From: Neorhizobium sp. JUb45
GTDB taxonomy: Bacteria > Pseudomonadota > Alphaproteobacteria > Rhizobiales > Rhizobiaceae
Direction: 5' to 3'
DNA: 64,000 nucleotides
Assembly (NCBI RefSeq): GCF_004343585.1
Contig: NZ_SLYW01000001.1
Coordinates: 1,178,001-1,242,000, forward strand
Positions within the stretch are counted from its first letter, which is position 1. Each line of letters begins with the position of its first letter. The notes beneath the pieces are model-generated. The model saw only the letters and a list, made by a program, of their open reading frames with translations. It was not told where the DNA came from and did no database searches. Positions 18,945-27,205 of the stretch are shown in pieces. The position numbers and the translations under genes are program-made.

Positions 18945-20219
18945 ATGAACATCCAGACACAACCCCGCCTCAGCGCGGCCGAAAGCGCGCTGATCGACGC
19001 CTATAACGCGTCCTTCGGCGATCTGCCGGGCAATGGCGCCGTTGCCAGCGCGCGTGACCGCCTGCTCGACGACCTGAAGACGAACGGGTTGCCGACACGC
19101 CGTATCGAGGCATGGCATTACACCGACCTGAAGACACTGCTGCGTGCGGTTCCGACAGAAACCAGCACGGCCGTGATCGACGCCCAGACGCCTTTCGTAG
19201 CCGGTTCGCCGGTACTGGCGGTCCTGCAGGGCAAGATCGATACCAAGGCTTCCGTCGAGGGCGTCGTGGTCGGCGCCTTTGCCGACATGCTGCGCGAAGG
19301 CACTGCAGCGCCGGGTCTCTCCGTCATCGACGGTGATGATGCCATCGGCCGCATCAACGGCAGTTTTGTGCGCGACGGTTACGTGCTTGAAGTGCCGGCG
19401 GATGCAGAGCTGGAAACCCCGCTCGAAATCCAGGCGATCCACGGCGGCGGTCAGGTGCACACGCGCTTCCCGGTCAGCTTTGGTGCAAACAGCAAGGCAA
19501 CCGTGATCGAGCGCCATGCGGCGACCGGCGACGGTGCGGCCTTCGTTTCAAGCGTCAGCGACATCTCGATCGGCGACGGCGCCGACGTGACCTGGGTGAT
19601 CGTGCAGCAGCAGGGCGCCGACGATACGCATCTCGGCCAGATTCGCATCCGTGTGGGCGCTGACGCCAAGCTGAAGCTGTTTGTCATCAATGCCGGCGGC
19701 AAGCTGGTTCGCCAGGAACTGCGCATCGACGTGGCCGGCGAGAACGCCGAATTGACACTGCGCGGCGTCAACCTGCTGGGCGGCGATACGCATACGGACG
19801 TGACGCTGGTTCTGGCGCATAACGTGCCGAACACCAGCTCGACGGAAGTTTTCCGCAACGTCGTGTTCGACCGTGCCCGCGGTGTATTCCAGGGCATGAT
19901 CAAGGTCGCGCTCGATGCCCAGAAGACCGACGCGAAAATGTCGTGCAACACGTTGCTTCTGTCCGACGATGCCGACTTTTCGGCCAAGCCGGAGCTGGAA
20001 ATCTTTGCCGATGACGTGGTCTGCGGTCATGGTGCGACCGTTGCCGATATCGACGACAACCATCTCTATTACCTGATGGCGCGCGGTATTCCGGAAAACA
20101 AGGCGCGTGCGATGCTGGTCAATGCCTTCGTCGCCGAGATCGTCGAAGAACTGGAAGACGAGCAGCTGGTGGAAGCGCTGGAAGGCATCATTTCTGCCTG
20201 GCTGGTCAAGCACGCCTGA
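18945..20219 (+). CDS. sufD: SufD, Fe-S cluster assembly protein
   Basis: A 424-residue SufD, paralogous to SufB. C-terminal blocks such as KTDAKMSCNTLLLSDDA, CGHGATVADID and YLMARGIPENKARAMLV are characteristic. It helps iron entry during cluster assembly. A strong GGGAGG-type ribosome site lies just upstream (GGCGGGAGGCAAGAG). Confidence 0.96.
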   Translation: MNIQTQPRLSAAESALIDAYNASFGDLPGNGAVASARDRLLDDLKTNGLPTRRIEAWHYTDLKTLLRAVPTETSTAVIDAQTPFVAGSPVLAVLQGKIDTKASVEGVVVGAFADMLREGTAAPGLSVIDGDDAIGRINGSFVRDGYVLEVPADAELETPLEIQAIHGGGQVHTRFPVSFGANSKATVIERHAATGDGAAFVSSVSDISIGDGADVTWVIVQQQGADDTHLGQIRIRVGADAKLKLFVINAGGKLVRQELRIDVAGENAELTLRGVNLLGGDTHTDVTLVLAHNVPNTSSTEVFRNVVFDRARGVFQGMIKVALDAQKTDAKMSCNTLLLSDDADFSAKPELEIFADDVVCGHGATVADIDDNHLYYLMARGIPENKARAMLVNAFVAEIVEELEDEQLVEALEGIISAWLVKHA

Positions 20220-20228
20220 TATTTTGGG

Positions 20229-20281
20229 CGAGGGGGAGCCTGTCTCTCCCTCGTCATGCTCCTTGCCGGGTTCGGCCCGGC
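20229..20281 (+). other. two hairpins in the sufD-sufS gap
   Basis: CGAGGG...CCCTCG (20229-20253, with inner GAG/CTC pairs) and GCCGGG-TTCGG-CCCGGC (20265-20281) lie in the 151-base gap between sufD and sufS. Neither has a T-run after it, so mRNA processing or partial attenuation is more likely than full termination. Confidence 0.5.
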
Positions 20282-20370
20282 GATGGCGCCGGTATAGCGG
20301 TGACGCTCTCCGACAAGCATAGAGATTCTGCCGGAATTTCGCCCGTGAGCGAAATCAGAAAGGCTTATCG

Positions 20371-21609
20371 ATGGATCAGATTACCCCGGCCGCTTACGAC
20401 GTTGACGCCATCAGGCGGGATTTCCCGATCCTGTCGACCATGGTGCACGGCAAGCCGCTCGTCTATCTCGACAACGGCGCATCTGCGCAAAAACCGCAAT
20501 CGGTGATCGACGCGATCTCCCATTCCTATTTGAACGAATATGCGAACGTGCATCGCGGCCTGCATTATCTCTCGAACGCGGCCACTGACGCCTATGAGGC
20601 AGCGCGCGAAAAGGTGCGCAAGTTTCTCAATGCCGGTTCGATCGACGAGATCGTTTTCACCAAAAATTCGACCGAGGCGATCAACACAGTCGCTTACGGT
20701 TACGGCATGCCGAAGATTGGCGAGGGTGACGAGATCGTCCTCTCGATCATGGAGCATCACTCCAATATCGTGCCATGGCATTTCATCCGCGAACGCCAGG
20801 GTGCAAAGCTGGTGTGGGTACCTGTCGATGACGAAGGCGCTTTCCATATCGAGGCGTTCGAAAAGTCTCTGACGGAAAAGACCAGGCTCGTCGCCATTAC
20901 GCACATGTCGAATGCGCTTGGCACGGTGGTGCCGATCAAGGAAATCTGCCGGATTGCGCATGAACGCGGCATTCCTGTTCTGGTGGATGGCTCGCAGAGT
21001 GCCGTGCATATGCCGATCGATGTGCGTGATCTGGATTGCGACTGGTTCGTGATGACCGGTCACAAGCTTTACGGCCCGTCGGGAATCGGTGTGCTTTACG
21101 GCAAGACCGAGCGACTGAAGGAGATGCGTCCGTTCATGGGCGGTGGCGAAATGATCGTCGATGTCGATCAGGATTTTGTCACCTATAACGAGCCGCCTCA
21201 TCGTTTCGAGGCCGGCACGCCGCCGATCGTGCAGGCGATCGGACTTGGTTACGCGCTGGATTACATGGAGAAGATCGGCCGCGAGGCGATTTCCCGCCAC
21301 GAGGCGGATCTGACCGCTTATGCGACCGAGCGACTACAGGCAATCAACTCGTTGAAGATCATCGGCAATGCACCGGGCAAGGGCGCCATTTTTTCGTTCG
21401 AATTGGCCGGCATTCATGCCCATGACGTTTCGATGGTGATCGACCGCCGTGGTGTTGCGGTGCGGGCCGGCACACATTGTGCTATGCCGCTGTTGAAACG
21501 CTTTGGCGTAACCTCCACATGCCGTGCATCTTTTGGCATGTACAATACCCGTGCCGAGGTGGACGCGCTCGCCGATGCGCTCGACTACGCGCGCAATTTC
21601 TTTGCCTGA
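20371..21609 (+). CDS. sufS: SufS cysteine desulfurase (class II)
   Basis: A 412-residue class II cysteine desulfurase. The PLP lysine is in GHKLYGPSGIGVLYG and the catalytic cysteine in RAGTHCAMPLL, close to the usual RxGHHCAxP. It hands persulfide to a SufE/SufU partner; no such partner is encoded in the operon, so it must be elsewhere. With the NifS-type gene at the head, this operon carries two desulfurases. Confidence 0.96.
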   Translation: MDQITPAAYDVDAIRRDFPILSTMVHGKPLVYLDNGASAQKPQSVIDAISHSYLNEYANVHRGLHYLSNAATDAYEAAREKVRKFLNAGSIDEIVFTKNSTEAINTVAYGYGMPKIGEGDEIVLSIMEHHSNIVPWHFIRERQGAKLVWVPVDDEGAFHIEAFEKSLTEKTRLVAITHMSNALGTVVPIKEICRIAHERGIPVLVDGSQSAVHMPIDVRDLDCDWFVMTGHKLYGPSGIGVLYGKTERLKEMRPFMGGGEMIVDVDQDFVTYNEPPHRFEAGTPPIVQAIGLGYALDYMEKIGREAISRHEADLTAYATERLQAINSLKIIGNAPGKGAIFSFELAGIHAHDVSMVIDRRGVAVRAGTHCAMPLLKRFGVTSTCRASFGMYNTRAEVDALADALDYARNFFA

Positions 21610-21623
21610 GGATTTTTGAGGCC

Positions 21624-21998
21624 ATGGACCAGGATATACCGAAGTGGGATGCCCGCGAAGGCATCATCGATTCCGCCATTCCCGCGGATGAACTGGAACG
21701 ACTTTCCGACGACATCATCGCGGCACTGAAAACCGTCTATGATCCGGAAATCCCGGCCGACATTTTTGAGCTCGGGTTGATCTACAAGATCGATATCGAG
21801 GACGACCGCATGGTGAAGATCGCCATGACGCTGACGGCACCGGGTTGCCCGGTTGCCGGCGAAATGCCGGGCTGGGTTGAAAATGCTGTCGGCGCGGTTG
21901 AAGGCGTGTCGGGCGTCGAGGTGGAAATGACGTTTGATCCGCCGTGGACACCGGAGCGCATGTCGGAAGAGGCGCAGGTGGCTGTCGGATGGTATTGA
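21624..21998 (+). CDS. sufT: SUF-associated DUF59 (MIP18/SufT-like) protein
   Basis: A 124-residue DUF59-family protein of the type found in SUF operons (sufX in Agrobacterium usage, SufT-like elsewhere). Conserved features are YDPEIPADIFELGLIY and the LTAPGCPVAGEMP loop with its single conserved cysteine. Relatives help maturation or transfer of Fe-S clusters. The start (MDQDIPKW) lies 14 bases after the sufS stop; an upstream extension in frame overlaps sufS and was rejected. Confidence 0.92.
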   Translation: MDQDIPKWDAREGIIDSAIPADELERLSDDIIAALKTVYDPEIPADIFELGLIYKIDIEDDRMVKIAMTLTAPGCPVAGEMPGWVENAVGAVEGVSGVEVEMTFDPPWTPERMSEEAQVAVGWY

Positions 21999-22054
21999 TC
22001 GGCTGATTGTCAGCAGTCGACTCATCGACTAAAATTGCGGCAGGAGGCCTTGCA

Positions 22055-22384
22055 ATGGACGATAGCCAGCGAGTTACAGTCGATATCTCCGCAGACTTGA
22101 TGGCCGCAGTGAAAGAGGCTGTCGATGCCGGCCTCTATACGTCTGCCGATGAAATTATAAACGATGCACTGGCTGTTTGGCATGAAAGCCAAACACAAAA
22201 TATGCTTTGGGCACCGCCCGGAACTGAATGTTCTGCAGAAGAGCATGACCGTTGGTTCCGTGCGGAAGTTCAGAAGACTTTGGCCGGTCTTGCCGATGGC
22301 ACGGTCGGCATTGTTGACGATGATGAGCATAAGAAGAGGCGCGACCAACGGCTTGCCATCATCCGAGCCAGAGCTGCGGGATGA
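22055..22384 (+). CDS. ParD-like ribbon-helix-helix antitoxin
   Basis: A 109-residue protein with an N-terminal ribbon-helix-helix region (about residues 1-45: RVTVDISADLMAAVKEAV, YTSADEIINDAL) and an acidic, toxin-binding C-terminal part. It has a perfect AGGAGG ribosome site (22042-22047) and overlaps the toxin gene by ATGA. It should bind the toxin and repress its own promoter. It is somewhat longer than typical ParD (about 80-95). It lies inside the suf operon, 56 bases after the DUF59 gene. Confidence 0.85.
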   Translation: MDDSQRVTVDISADLMAAVKEAVDAGLYTSADEIINDALAVWHESQTQNMLWAPPGTECSAEEHDRWFRAEVQKTLAGLADGTVGIVDDDEHKKRRDQRLAIIRARAAG

Positions 22385-22671
22385 GGCACATTCGATGGTC
22401 TACTGCTGCGGAAGCAGATTTTGACGAGATCATCACATTTATCGCTGCTGCAAACCACGTTGCGGCGGAAAAAATTGAACAACTGATTGAAGACCGGGTT
22501 GATCGCCTGCGCGATTTCCCGAATCTCGGACGCATAGGAAAACCGGAGAATACCCGCGAGCTTCTGATCATTGGTACACCGTATTTCGCCGTATACATAT
22601 TGGACAGCGATCCGTTGGTTCTCCGTATTTTACATGGAGCGCAGCGCTGGCCACCCACCGATCCGGAATAA
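22381..22671 (+). CDS. ParE/RelE-fold toxin
   Basis: A 96-residue toxin of the ParE/RelE fold: WSTAAEADFDEIITFIA, DFPNLGRIG, TRELLI, YFAVYI and the end motif VLRILHGAQRWP are typical of ParE-type proteins, which usually poison DNA gyrase. It is coupled to the antitoxin through an ATGA overlap. The start of sufA follows 88 bases later on the same strand. ParE rather than RelE activity is a family-level inference. Confidence 0.87.
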   Translation: MRHIRWSTAAEADFDEIITFIAAANHVAAEKIEQLIEDRVDRLRDFPNLGRIGKPENTRELLIIGTPYFAVYILDSDPLVLRILHGAQRWPPTDPE

Positions 22672-22759
22672 CCTCCGCTTGTTTTGCAAAAGCGCAAACA
22701 TTAGATATGACGGCATAACCGTCGGGCCTTGAACCCGGATGTGCAAGGAGAATGAGCCG

Positions 22760-23152
22760 ATGGGCTTTGCAGTGATGACGATGACCGAAGCCGCAGCGGC
22801 GCGTGTGAACGCGATCGTTGGCAATTCCGGACCGGATGCCCAAGGCATTCGCGTGGGGATCAAGAAGGGCGGTTGCGCAGGGATGGAATATACCATCGAT
22901 CTCGTCACCGAGGCGAATGCCAAGGACGATCTGGTCGAATTCGGCGGTGCAAAGGTCTGGATCGAACCGTCTGCGGTTCTTTATCTCCTCGGCACGCAGA
23001 TGGATTTCGAGCAGACGCAGATGCGCTCGGGCTTCATATTCGTCAACCCGAACCAGACGTCGGCCTGCGGCTGCGGCGAATCGGTGGAGTTGAAGCCGGC
23101 CGATCTGGCAGCCTTGGCCAAAAGCCGTGAAGGCCAGGCGTCTGCCGTCTGA
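22760..23152 (+). CDS. sufA: SufA, A-type Fe-S carrier
   Basis: A 130-residue A-type carrier with the three cysteines of the family: one in KKGGCAGMEY and two in the CGCGES motif near the C-terminus. It receives clusters from SufBCD and delivers them to apoproteins. ATG 22760 has AAGGAG upstream; an in-frame ATG at 22739 would add seven residues and cover the ribosome site. It is the last gene of the suf operon and is followed by a terminator. Confidence 0.95.
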   Translation: MGFAVMTMTEAAAARVNAIVGNSGPDAQGIRVGIKKGGCAGMEYTIDLVTEANAKDDLVEFGGAKVWIEPSAVLYLLGTQMDFEQTQMRSGFIFVNPNQTSACGCGESVELKPADLAALAKSREGQASAV

Positions 23153-23181
23153 GGCCTGTCTCCAATCCGCACGAGATATTT

Positions 23182-23205
23182 AAAGGGCCATCGCGGCCCT
23201 TTTCT
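23182..23205. terminator. suf operon terminator
   Basis: AAAGGGCC (23182-23189), loop ATCGC, GGCCCTTT (23195-23202), then T-rich sequence. It ends the suf operon and also lies at the 3' end of the convergent permease gene, whose stop overlaps its right edge. Confidence 0.85.
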
Positions 23206-24409
23206 ATTCGTGGCGCAGCGCCTCGATGGGGTTGAGTTGCGCCGCACGGCGGGCCGGAAAATAGCCGAAAACCATGCCGATGGCGGCAGAAAATGCGAAG
23301 GCAAGCGCGATGATCGTCGGGCTCGGCACGAAGGGCACGTTGAGGTAGGTCACGACACCGTAGGCGAGCGCCACGCCGGTGAGAATGCCGGTCGCACCGC
23401 CGAACACGGACAGCATTACCGCCTCCACCAGAAACTGGGTCAGCACCTGCCGCTCGACGGCGCCGATCGCCAGCCGGATGCCGATCTCCCGCGTTCGTTC
23501 CGTCACCGAAACAAGCATGATGTTCATGATGCCGATGCCGCCGACCAGAAGGCTGACGGCGGCGACCGCGCCGAGGAGGCCGGTGAGAAGCACGGTCGTT
23601 CCCGTCATGGCCGAGGCGATCTGGGTCATGTCGTTGACGGAAAAATCGTCGTCGCGGCCAATGGCGATGCGGCGACGTTCGCGCAGCAGGTTCTGGACAT
23701 CCGTCTGCACCTTGGCGGTGGATATGCCCTCCTGTGCGGACAGCGTGATGGAACTGATGGTCGTGGTGCCGCCGATTCGTCTTTGGTGCAGTTTCAGCGG
23801 CATGATCACGGTGTCATCCTGATCGTCGCCCATACCGGACTGGCCCTTGGCGCTGAGGACGCCGACCACCGGACAGGCGATGTTGCTGACGCGGATCGTC
23901 TGACCGACGGGATTGGCGGCGCCGAACAGTTCCTTGCGGAGTGTTTCACCGATTATGCAGGCTGCCTGGCTGCCACGGTCCTCTGTCGGCTCGAAATTGC
24001 GGCCAAGCGCCATATCCCAGTCCTGTGCCACCAGATAATCATTGGTGGTGCCGATGACGCTGGAGGAATGGTTCTGGCCGCCGGCGATCACGGTGGCTGT
24101 GCCGCGATTGACCGGGGCGACGGCGCGCAAGCCGCTGATCTGTGAACGCATCGCCTCCACGTCGGCATCGGTAAATCGTTTCGCCTCCGAACTGGCGCGT
24201 CCCGGTCCCCACTGACCCGGCCGTACGAACAATGTGTTGGTGCCGAGCCGTGACAGCTCCTGTTTCACCTGCGCAGTGGTGCCGTTGCCGATCGTGACCA
24301 TGGCGATGACGGCAGCAACGCCGATGACGACACCGAGTACGGTGAGGAAAGAGCGCAAGAGGTTGCGGCTGATGGCACGCCAGGCGAGCTTTGCCGTTTC
24401 AAAGAACAT
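23204..24409 (-). CDS. MacB-like ABC transporter permease
   Basis: A 401-residue FtsX/MacB-family permease: one N-terminal membrane helix (about 20-42), a large periplasmic core domain, and three C-terminal helices beginning with LLTGLLGAVAAVSLLVGGIG and the coupling segment VTERTREIGIRLAIGA. With the adjacent ATPase and adaptor it forms a tripartite MacAB-like exporter for a drug, peptide or envelope lipid. The ATPase, fused to the permease in E. coli MacB, is separate here. The chosen start (MFFETAKLAW) overlaps the ATPase gene by 11 bases. Confidence 0.9.
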   Translation of the reverse strand: MFFETAKLAWRAISRNLLRSFLTVLGVVIGVAAVIAMVTIGNGTTAQVKQELSRLGTNTLFVRPGQWGPGRASSEAKRFTDADVEAMRSQISGLRAVAPVNRGTATVIAGGQNHSSSVIGTTNDYLVAQDWDMALGRNFEPTEDRGSQAACIIGETLRKELFGAANPVGQTIRVSNIACPVVGVLSAKGQSGMGDDQDDTVIMPLKLHQRRIGGTTTISSITLSAQEGISTAKVQTDVQNLLRERRRIAIGRDDDFSVNDMTQIASAMTGTTVLLTGLLGAVAAVSLLVGGIGIMNIMLVSVTERTREIGIRLAIGAVERQVLTQFLVEAVMLSVFGGATGILTGVALAYGVVTYLNVPFVPSPTIIALAFAFSAAIGMVFGYFPARRAAQLNPIEALRHE

Positions 24410-25115
24410 GGTTCGCCTCGCTTGCCTGTTGCTCGTCGGCGACGAGATGACCATCAGTGAAGCGCAGCAGGCGCTTGGCGTAGGCGGCGATATCCTCCTC
24501 GTGGGTGACCATGATGACGGTGATTCCCTGATCGCGGTTGAGGCCGGTGATCAGGTCCATGATCTCCCCGCTGGTGCGGGTGTCGAGATTGCCGGTCGGT
24601 TCATCCGCCAGCAGCACTGCCGGGCTGGTGACTATGGCGCGAGCGATGGCCACGCGCTGCTGCTGGCCGCCTGACAGTTCCTGCGTCGTGTGGCCTTCGC
24701 GGCCTTTCAGGCCCACCTGTTCGAGCGCCTGCATGGCAAGCTGGCGCCGGTGTTTTGCATCCATGCCGCGATAGACCAGCGGCAGTTCGACATTTTCTAC
24801 CGCAGACGTGCGGGCAAGAAGGTTAAAACCCTGGAAAACGAAGCCGAGCATGTGGCGGCGCAGCAGCGTCAATTGTTCGCGCCCGAAGCCGGACGTGGAA
24901 ATGCCCTGAAACAGATAGTCGCCGGCTGAGGGCGTATCGAGACAGCCGAGAATGTTCATCGCTGTCGATTTGCCCGAACCGGAAGGGCCCATAATGGCCA
25001 CGAACTCACCGGTGCGGATGGACAGGTCGATATGGTCGAGCGCGCGGATTGTCGCTTCCCCGCGACCGTAAAATTTCGAGACCTTTCGGAATTCTATGAG
25101 CGGGGCATCTGTCAT
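24399..25115 (-). CDS. ABC transporter ATP-binding protein (MacB/LolD type)
   Basis: A 238-residue ATPase with Walker A GPSGSGKS (43-50), signature ELSGGQQQRVAIARA, Walker B VLLADEPTGNLD and the H-loop VTHEED. The TGNLD extension is typical of the MacB/LolD subfamily, which works as mechanotransmission transporters. It is co-directional with the adaptor (6-base gap) and overlaps the permease. Confidence 0.93.
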   Translation of the reverse strand: MTDAPLIEFRKVSKFYGRGEATIRALDHIDLSIRTGEFVAIMGPSGSGKSTAMNILGCLDTPSAGDYLFQGISTSGFGREQLTLLRRHMLGFVFQGFNLLARTSAVENVELPLVYRGMDAKHRRQLAMQALEQVGLKGREGHTTQELSGGQQQRVAIARAIVTSPAVLLADEPTGNLDTRTSGEIMDLITGLNRDQGITVIMVTHEEDIAAYAKRLLRFTDGHLVADEQQASEANHVL

Positions 25116-25121
25116 GGCGGC

Positions 25122-26426
25122 TCAGCCGTTGCGGGCGGTTGCGTCGGTGATGACGAGATCGCCTTGCTTGAGTTCGCCGGATTTCACCTCGGTAAATCGG
25201 CCATCGGTTGCCCCGGTCGTCACGCGGGCACGCTGAGGGGCACCGTCGCGCAGAACCCACACGGTGCGGGTACCGTCACGTTGCGCTGCCTCGCCACCTT
25301 GCCCGGGATTGCCGCGAGGGCGGCGTGGCGGGCTGAACAGGCGCGTCAGCGGATTGCCGCCACGCGCGCCCTGCTGCATCGGCGGCGAATAACGCAGCGC
25401 GGCATTGGGCACGAGCAAAGTGTCTTGCAACGCTTCGACGGTAATATCGGCCGTCGCCGTCATGCCCGGACGCAGAAGCATATCGGCATTGTCGACGGTC
25501 AGAATAGCCTTGTACGTCACGACATTGTTGACTGTTTCGGAGGCGAAACGCACCGCCTCGATCCGTGCCGGAAACTTTCGGTTGGGATAGGCATCGACAG
25601 AAAACGTGGCGTCCAGCCCCTCGCGGACCTGGCCGACATCGGCCTCATCCACCGAGACCTGCAACTCCATGCGCTTGAGATCGCCGGCAATGGTGAACAG
25701 GACGGGGGCATTGAGCGAGGAGGCGACGGTGGCACCGGGATCGACATCGCGGGTAAGCACGGTCCCGTCGATCGGTGAGAGGATTTTCAGCTTGGACAGG
25801 TTGATTTCGGCAAGCCGCAGATTGGCCTGTGCCGACAGCACCGTGGCTTCGTTGACCGACCTGGTGGCCTCGGCCGATTCGTATGCATAACGCGCCGCGT
25901 CGAGATCCTGTTGGCTGGAGATGCGGTTGTTAACGAGACCGGTCAGGCGATCGAGCGATACTTTTGCAGACGCGAGCTCGGCATCAGCCTTCAGCACATT
26001 GGCTTTTGCGGAGGCGAGCTGGGCGCGTGCGCTCTGCACGTCGGCTTCCTGCTTGTTGGTGTCGAGTTCGAGCAGCACGTCGCCGGCTTTCACCGCGCTG
26101 TTATAGGTGACGTTGACCTTGCGCACGGTGCCCGACAATTCGCTCGAAACATCGACCTGATCGGTCGGCTGCACCGAACCGGTGGCTGTCACCATCACGG
26201 AGAGGTTGCCGTTTTTGAGCGTTTCTGTGCTGTAATCAAAGCGCGGACCAGTGCCCGCATAATAGCTGTAGCCAGCATAACCGCCGCCAAGAAGAATCAC
26301 CAGTGCCAGCGGCCAGACGAGCCGGCGCGAACGCTTTTTCCCGCTGCCGGATTGCGCGAGAATGGCGGCGAGGTCTGGCGCGCCTGCGGTTCTTCCGGCC
26401 GGATCCGGCTTGTTGGAAATGTTCAC
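25122..26426 (-). CDS. MacA/HlyD-family periplasmic adaptor
   Basis: About 434 residues: a membrane anchor near residues 35-58, a biotinyl-lipoyl-like domain, a long alpha-helical hairpin (about 130-220, Ala/Gln/Glu-rich) and beta-barrel domains. The C-terminal part has an unusual Gly/Arg/Pro insert (about residues 350-385). It links the exporter to an outer-membrane channel that is not encoded here. I chose the GTG at 26426, preceded by GGGAGGATC; an ATG 26 codons upstream lacks a ribosome site. Confidence 0.87.
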   Translation of the reverse strand: MNISNKPDPAGRTAGAPDLAAILAQSGSGKKRSRRLVWPLALVILLGGGYAGYSYYAGTGPRFDYSTETLKNGNLSVMVTATGSVQPTDQVDVSSELSGTVRKVNVTYNSAVKAGDVLLELDTNKQEADVQSARAQLASAKANVLKADAELASAKVSLDRLTGLVNNRISSQQDLDAARYAYESAEATRSVNEATVLSAQANLRLAEINLSKLKILSPIDGTVLTRDVDPGATVASSLNAPVLFTIAGDLKRMELQVSVDEADVGQVREGLDATFSVDAYPNRKFPARIEAVRFASETVNNVVTYKAILTVDNADMLLRPGMTATADITVEALQDTLLVPNAALRYSPPMQQGARGGNPLTRLFSPPRRPRGNPGQGGEAAQRDGTRTVWVLRDGAPQRARVTTGATDGRFTEVKSGELKQGDLVITDATARNG

Positions 26427-26632
26427 CACGATCCTCCCTGTCGGCTTCTGCTCGCGATTGAACCCATTCGCGTGACATGCTGCGTGCACTTTCAGCTTTT
26501 GCATGACATGGGGCAGGGGCGAAACCTAGTGAATTCTAGGTAAGTTTTGCGGGATCGGACGTGGATACGCCACATGATGCATCCTTCCGCCGGCTGCTGC
26601 GTTGTCATCGCGCAAATGCAAAGGAGATCGTC

Positions 26633-26893
26633 ATGATCAACGCCAGAGACATTCGTGAGCATGCAGAAATCATCGGCGCGGACGGTGCTCACGTGGGCAC
26701 GGTCGATCGCGTGGAAGGCAATCGAATCAAGCTGACCAAGAAAGATAGCGGTGAGGGCAGCCATGAAGGCCATCATCACTTCGTCTCATTGGGCCTCGTG
26801 GCCGAAGTTGAGGGTGGAATTGTGCGACTTTCCGCCAATGCGGATGCCGCCGTGCTGTTCGAAGAAGAAGAAAACGGCAAGTCCGTTCATTAA
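26633..26893 (+). CDS. DUF2171 domain protein
   Basis: An 86-residue protein of the DUF2171 family, small PRC-barrel-like proteins common in rhizobia. The core HAEIIGADGAHVGTVDRVEG is typical. AAGGAG lies eight bases before ATG 26633. The His-rich loop GSHEGHHHF is noteworthy. The function of the family is unknown. It is the last host gene before the integration site. Confidence 0.8.
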   Translation: MINARDIREHAEIIGADGAHVGTVDRVEGNRIKLTKKDSGEGSHEGHHHFVSLGLVAEVEGGIVRLSANADAAVLFEEEENGKSVH

Positions 26894-26930
26894 AGTGCGG
26901 GAAAGATGAAATTTTTGCAGAAAACCCGGG

Positions 26931-26959
26931 TTGACCACCGGGGTTCGCCTGCATATGTT
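26931..26959 (+). promoter_or_regulatory. putative tRNA-Lys promoter
   Basis: TTGACC (26931-26936), 17-base spacer, TATGTT (26954-26959), with the tRNA beginning 37 bases later. Good spacing and position for a stable-RNA promoter. Confidence 0.55.
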
Positions 26960-26996
26960 CCGCCCACTTTCGGGGCGCGGATTGACGCGCCCTTGG

Positions 26997-27072
26997 GAGA
27001 GCGTAGCTCAGCCGGTAGAGCAACTGACTTTTAATCAGTAGGTCCAGGGTTCGAACCCCTGCGCTCTCACCA
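26997..27072 (+). tRNA. tRNA-Lys (anticodon TTT)
   Basis: A full cloverleaf is visible: acceptor GAGAGCG/CGCTCTC, D stem GCTC/GAGC, anticodon stem ACTGA/TCAGT with loop CTTTTAA (anticodon TTT), T arm CAGGG-TTCGAAC-CCCTG, discriminator A, encoded CCA (27070-27072). The prophage integrase begins 134 bases later, so the 3' half of this tRNA is the likely attachment core. Confidence 0.97.
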
Positions 27073-27157
27073 CAATTTCAACCACTTAGCGGGTCCATCC
27101 CCTTGGTCGGTTTGCAGAAATTGATGGTGGTTTGCAAAAATCGTTCTACGAACGTTC
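27040..27157. other. putative attL with integrase arm-type repeats
   Basis: The 3' half of tRNA-Lys is the probable crossover region, inferred from the adjacent integrase. Beyond it, GGTTTGCAGAAATT (27109-27122) and GGTTTGCAAAAATC (27129-27142) form direct repeats 20 bases apart (two helical turns), followed by the palindrome GAACGTTC (27150-27157). They could be integrase arm or Xis sites. attR is not in this window, so the core repeat cannot be confirmed. Confidence 0.45.
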
Positions 27158-27181
27158 TAGCGATACAACCAAAACAAGAGA

Positions 27182-27202
27182 AAGCCCGCATGATGCGGGC
27201 TT
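27182..27202. terminator. hairpin at the 3' end of int
   Basis: AAGCCCGC (27182-27189), loop ATGAT, GCGGGCTT (27195-27202), four bases beyond the integrase stop codon. A T-rich tract follows on both sides. A nearly identical hairpin recurs at 31984. Confidence 0.75.
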
Positions 27203-27205
27203 CTT

